The notes under the pieces are model-generated. The model saw nothing but the letters and a program-made list of their open reading frames with translations. It did no database searches and was not told the origin of the DNA. The translations under genes and the position numbers were made by a program. This document shows positions 61,539-64,000 of a DNA stretch of 64,000 bases, piece by piece. The DNA comes from Mesorhizobium helmanticense (GTDB taxonomy: Bacteria; Pseudomonadota; Alphaproteobacteria; Rhizobiales; Rhizobiaceae): the NCBI RefSeq assembly GCF_003034915.1, contig NZ_PZJX01000018.1, positions 1-64,000 on the forward strand. The letters are read 5' to 3'. Each line of letters opens with the position of its first letter. Position 1 is the stretch's first letter.

Positions 61539-62714
61539 TTAAAGCGGTCTGGATCCTCGATGAATGGAGTGCCCCACGCCCTCGTGGGCCGCAAAATCCT
61601 TGAAACCATGTCCGGTCACAATGCAGACCACGGTATCAGTTGATCCAATCGTGCCGTTCATGAACAGATCCCGGGCCGCGGCAAGAGAGGCCGCCCCCGT
61701 CGGCTCGCAGAACAGACCGGCCTTGCGCGCCAGGTCGATCATCGCCTCGCGAATGCACTCATCGCCGACGGCATACGCAACACCCTTGCTTGCGCGGACA
61801 AGCGAAAGCGTCAGACTGCCTTCCTCGGGATAGCCCAGCAACGGGTCCGAAATGCCGGACGCGATCGTTTTGGGGTTCTCCCAGCCGTCAACGTCGATTT
61901 TTCCGTCCTTGAAGGCTCTCGCTATCGGAGCACAACCTTCGGACTGCGCCGCGATCAGACGTGGCACTTCGCCAACCCTATCCATAAAGCCCTGAAAGAC
62001 GCCTTTGACCAGCGGCCCGGAACTTGTCGGGATGGCGATCCAGTCGGGCACGATGCGTCCCATCTGCTCATGGAGTTCCTGCCCGACCAGCCGCAAGGCA
62101 TCCACGCCATAAGGATTGAGATAGGTCGTGGTCAGATTTGCATAGCCGGTCTCGGCGCAGAGTCGTTTGGCATGCTCAAACGAGTTTCCGTAATGGCCGG
62201 GCACCTGCTCAAGCGTGGCGCCATAGGCGACAATCTGCGCCAGCTTGCCACGCGGGGTCGCCTCCGGGCAGACGATGATAGCGGGAATTCCCGCATTCGC
62301 GGCATAGCAGGCGGCAGCGGCGCCGGCATTGCCGCTCGACGCGCTGACGATACCAGTCGCGCCAAGCGCGATCGCCCGGCTCAACGACGCCGCCACGAGA
62401 CGATCCTTGAAGGAGCCGGATGGATTGCGGGTTTCGTCCTTCACCAGAAGCCGCCCTTTGAAGCCGGCATGGAGGAGATCGGGTCTGAGTTCCCGAAGCG
62501 GCGTGCCGCCCTCTCCAAGCGTAATGTCATCCGCGACGAAGTCGGCCCTGAGCCAGCCGCGGCCCTCCGGCTTTTGACGTACAACCTCCAATATGCCGCC
62601 GCAGTCGGGGCAGCGGTAGACCAGTGTTGGCGCCAGGGTGGCATCGCAAGCGATGCAGCGTAGGCTCAGGTCCTGGGGTTTCGTTTCGGTCTTCAGAGGA
62701 ACAGCAAGCGTCAT
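61539..62714 (-). CDS. Threonine synthase-like PLP enzyme
   Basis: A 391-residue fold type II PLP enzyme. It begins with a zinc-ribbon region LRCIACDATLAPTLVYRCPDCGG, as in ThrC of the short type. The PLP lysine is in NPSGSFKDRLVAA, the phosphate loop in VSASSGNAGAAAACYA, and other core motifs include PEATPRGKLAQIVAYGA and PTSSGPLVKGV. ThrC makes threonine from phosphohomoserine; but the gene is paired with a D-hydroxyamino-acid-type PLP enzyme, so a catabolic dehydratase/lyase role is possible. ATG 62714 overlaps the stop of that upstream gene (ATGA). Confidence 0.85.
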   Translation of the reverse strand: MTLAVPLKTETKPQDLSLRCIACDATLAPTLVYRCPDCGGILEVVRQKPEGRGWLRADFVADDITLGEGGTPLRELRPDLLHAGFKGRLLVKDETRNPSGSFKDRLVAASLSRAIALGATGIVSASSGNAGAAAACYAANAGIPAIIVCPEATPRGKLAQIVAYGATLEQVPGHYGNSFEHAKRLCAETGYANLTTTYLNPYGVDALRLVGQELHEQMGRIVPDWIAIPTSSGPLVKGVFQGFMDRVGEVPRLIAAQSEGCAPIARAFKDGKIDVDGWENPKTIASGISDPLLGYPEEGSLTLSLVRASKGVAYAVGDECIREAMIDLARKAGLFCEPTGAASLAAARDLFMNGTIGSTDTVVCIVTGHGFKDFAAHEGVGHSIHRGSRPL

Positions 62715-63820
62715 TGCATCATTCCGCGCGCCGCGACAGGAAAGACGCATTCGACCCGCTTGCCGCGCATGCCGACATACCAGTCGTAGCGGTCGACCGT
62801 TGGATCGCAATGGCCCGGAATGAGGCGCAGCGTTTCGCCGATGGCAAGGCTGCCGGGATCCGAACGCAGGACGAGCGAACCGTGCTCATCGGATGCGCCG
62901 ACATAGTCGATATCCTGTCTGGCGTGAATGAGAGGAAGCCCGCTGTCGACGGCAATCCCCTTGTGGCCGCAGTCCAGAACCGCGATGCCGGGACGGGCGG
63001 CACTCATGACCGTGCTCAACACGAACAGCGATTGTTCGAAATCGGGAGCGGGACGATTTCGTGCATAGTCGGCATCCATGAACACATAGGAGCCGGCTTG
63101 CAACTCGTTGTAGACGCCGCTGGCTGCCTCGTGGGCGAAGGTTCCCGTGCCTGCGCCGCCAACGACAGCGCATTCCAGCTTTTGCTTCCTGATTGCGGCG
63201 ACCGTATCCGCCGTTCGCGCCGCAGCCTGGCCGATCGCGTCGCGCCGTTCCTCTTCGGTGCGCAGGTGCTGGGCGCGCCCTTGATAGGATTGCAGGCCGC
63301 CGAACACCAGATGGCGGCTTCTCGCTATGCGTACCGCCAGTGCCGTGGCCGGCTCGCCGGGCTCCACACCGCAGCGGCCGCCGCTGACGTCGATCTCGAC
63401 CAGCACGGTCAACCGCGTGGCAAAGGATTCGGCAACTGCCTCGATCTGGTCGACCACGATCGCGCTATCGGCACAAAGCGAAATCTTCGACATCCTGGTC
63501 AGCGCGGCCAGACGCGCCAGCTTGCGGGAGGAAACGACCTCGTTAGAAACGAGGATGTCGCTGACGCCGCCCCAGGCAAGAACCTCGGCCTCCGCTGGTT
63601 TTTGCACGCACTGGCCGATGGCCCCCCTGGCGATCTGCCAGTGGGCGATGACGGGGGACTTGTGGGTTTTCGCGTGAGCGCGCAACCGTACCCCTGCGTT
63701 GCGGCAGAATGCGGCCATGCGGTCGAGATTGCCTTCCATGGCATCGAGATCGATGATGAGGGCAGGCGTATCGATATCGGCTTCGCTCATTCCGGGTTCG
63801 GCAGGGGGGCGTTGGAGCAT
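62711..63820 (-). CDS. DSD1-family PLP enzyme (D-threonine aldolase / D-serine dehydratase-like)
   Basis: A 369-residue fold type III (alanine racemase-like) PLP enzyme. The opening DIDTPALIIDLDAMEGNLDRM and RLRAHAKTHKSPVIAHWQI include the PLP lysine in HAKTHK. Later come EIDVSGGRCGVEPGEPA, QSYQGRAQH and ELQAGSYVFMDADYA. The C-terminal metal site is likely in PGHCDPTVDRYDWY (H-x-C-D), as in the D-threonine aldolase and D-threo-3-hydroxyaspartate dehydratase group. AGAGAAAGA precedes ATG 63820. It is coupled to the threonine synthase-like gene downstream. Confidence 0.87.
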   Translation of the reverse strand: MLQRPPAEPGMSEADIDTPALIIDLDAMEGNLDRMAAFCRNAGVRLRAHAKTHKSPVIAHWQIARGAIGQCVQKPAEAEVLAWGGVSDILVSNEVVSSRKLARLAALTRMSKISLCADSAIVVDQIEAVAESFATRLTVLVEIDVSGGRCGVEPGEPATALAVRIARSRHLVFGGLQSYQGRAQHLRTEEERRDAIGQAAARTADTVAAIRKQKLECAVVGGAGTGTFAHEAASGVYNELQAGSYVFMDADYARNRPAPDFEQSLFVLSTVMSAARPGIAVLDCGHKGIAVDSGLPLIHARQDIDYVGASDEHGSLVLRSDPGSLAIGETLRLIPGHCDPTVDRYDWYVGMRGKRVECVFPVAARGMMQ

Positions 63821-63918
63821 TTTGTCTTTCTCTGATCCGCACGACTCCGGTCATAGCCATTTCGGCGGGACCCCGATGGCTTTACCGGGCTTGCGATGGA
63901 CTACCCGCGTCGTCCGCG

Positions 63919-64000
63919 TCAGGCGGCTATCGACGACCGCGTCTGCTGCGACAGGGTTTCGAAATTGTCGCGGATATAGGCTGCGGCACGCAAAGCGAGC
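63919..64000 (-). CDS. C-terminal end of an unidentified gene, partial
   Basis: The last 26 codons and stop of a minus-strand gene that continues beyond the right edge (LALRAAAYIRDNFETLSQQT, then RSSIAA). Too little is visible to assign a family. It lies 98 bases upstream of the DSD1-like gene on the same strand and might be its regulator or operon partner. Confidence 0.5.
   Translation of the reverse strand, partial: LALRAAAYIRDNFETLSQQTRSSIAA

Noticed and set aside
1..64000. tRNA or rRNA genes, CRISPR arrays, prophage or integrase modules
   Set aside because: No cloverleaf-like tRNA, regularly spaced short repeat, phage structural gene or integrase was recognised by reading the sequence; a dedicated scan would be more sensitive.

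Overview
The window reads as chromosomal or megaplasmid DNA of a Rhizobiales alphaproteobacterium, most like Mesorhizobium or a close relative. The grounds are uniformly GC-rich coding sequence, many class III cyclases and ABC transporters, rhizobial-type protein families, and a Mesorhizobium-style intergenic palindromic repeat at 9661-9780. The genus is inferred. I saw no tRNA, rRNA, CRISPR array or intact insertion sequence.

Layout. (1) 1-1878: a membrane protein cut by the window edge and a coiled-coil partner. (2) 1879-2779: mostly non-coding, with an IS110-type transposase remnant. (3) 2780-5641: one long gene fusing a family 2 glycosyltransferase, a NodS-like methyltransferase and a NodB-like polysaccharide deacetylase. 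(4) 5655-17187: peroxiredoxin, three class III cyclase proteins with different partner domains, an uncharacterised protein, a GNAT acetyltransferase, an 8-TM membrane protein and a small methyltransferase. (5) 17329-23298: a peptide/oligosaccharide-type ABC importer operon (fused double ATPase, Tat-type binding protein, two permeases). (6) 23447-38378: cyclase, nucleotide-sugar dehydrogenase, DUF3095 cyclase-like protein, four glycosyltransferases, a deacetylase, a metallo-hydrolase, a stand-alone cyclic-nucleotide-binding protein, an ABC-exporter-like protein with a degenerate and interrupted ATPase domain, and a methyltransferase. I infer a surface-glycan synthesis/export locus with cyclic-nucleotide control. 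(7) 39060-51596: a catabolic locus under a GntR regulator: aldehyde dehydrogenase on one side; proline racemase-family epimerase, polar amino-acid ABC importer, second aldehyde dehydrogenase, GMC oxidoreductase, HpcH/HpaI aldolase, DadA-like oxidase and a D-2-hydroxyacid dehydrogenase on the other. (8) 51739-52430: remnants of a LysR regulator and a DUF302 gene, fused tail to head. (9) 52534-61275: a large wHTH/ATPase regulator followed by an NTF2-like protein, three alpha/beta hydrolases, a GMC oxidoreductase and an intact DUF302 gene. (10) 61539-64000: a threonine synthase-like/DSD1-like PLP enzyme pair and the tail of one more gene.

The most promising candidates for something undescribed are the glycan locus of region 6, particularly its exporter-like protein lacking Walker A, Walker B, Q-loop and H-loop residues, and the three-enzyme Nod-factor-like fusion of region 3. 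Functions are assigned by reading motifs only; no database search was possible.
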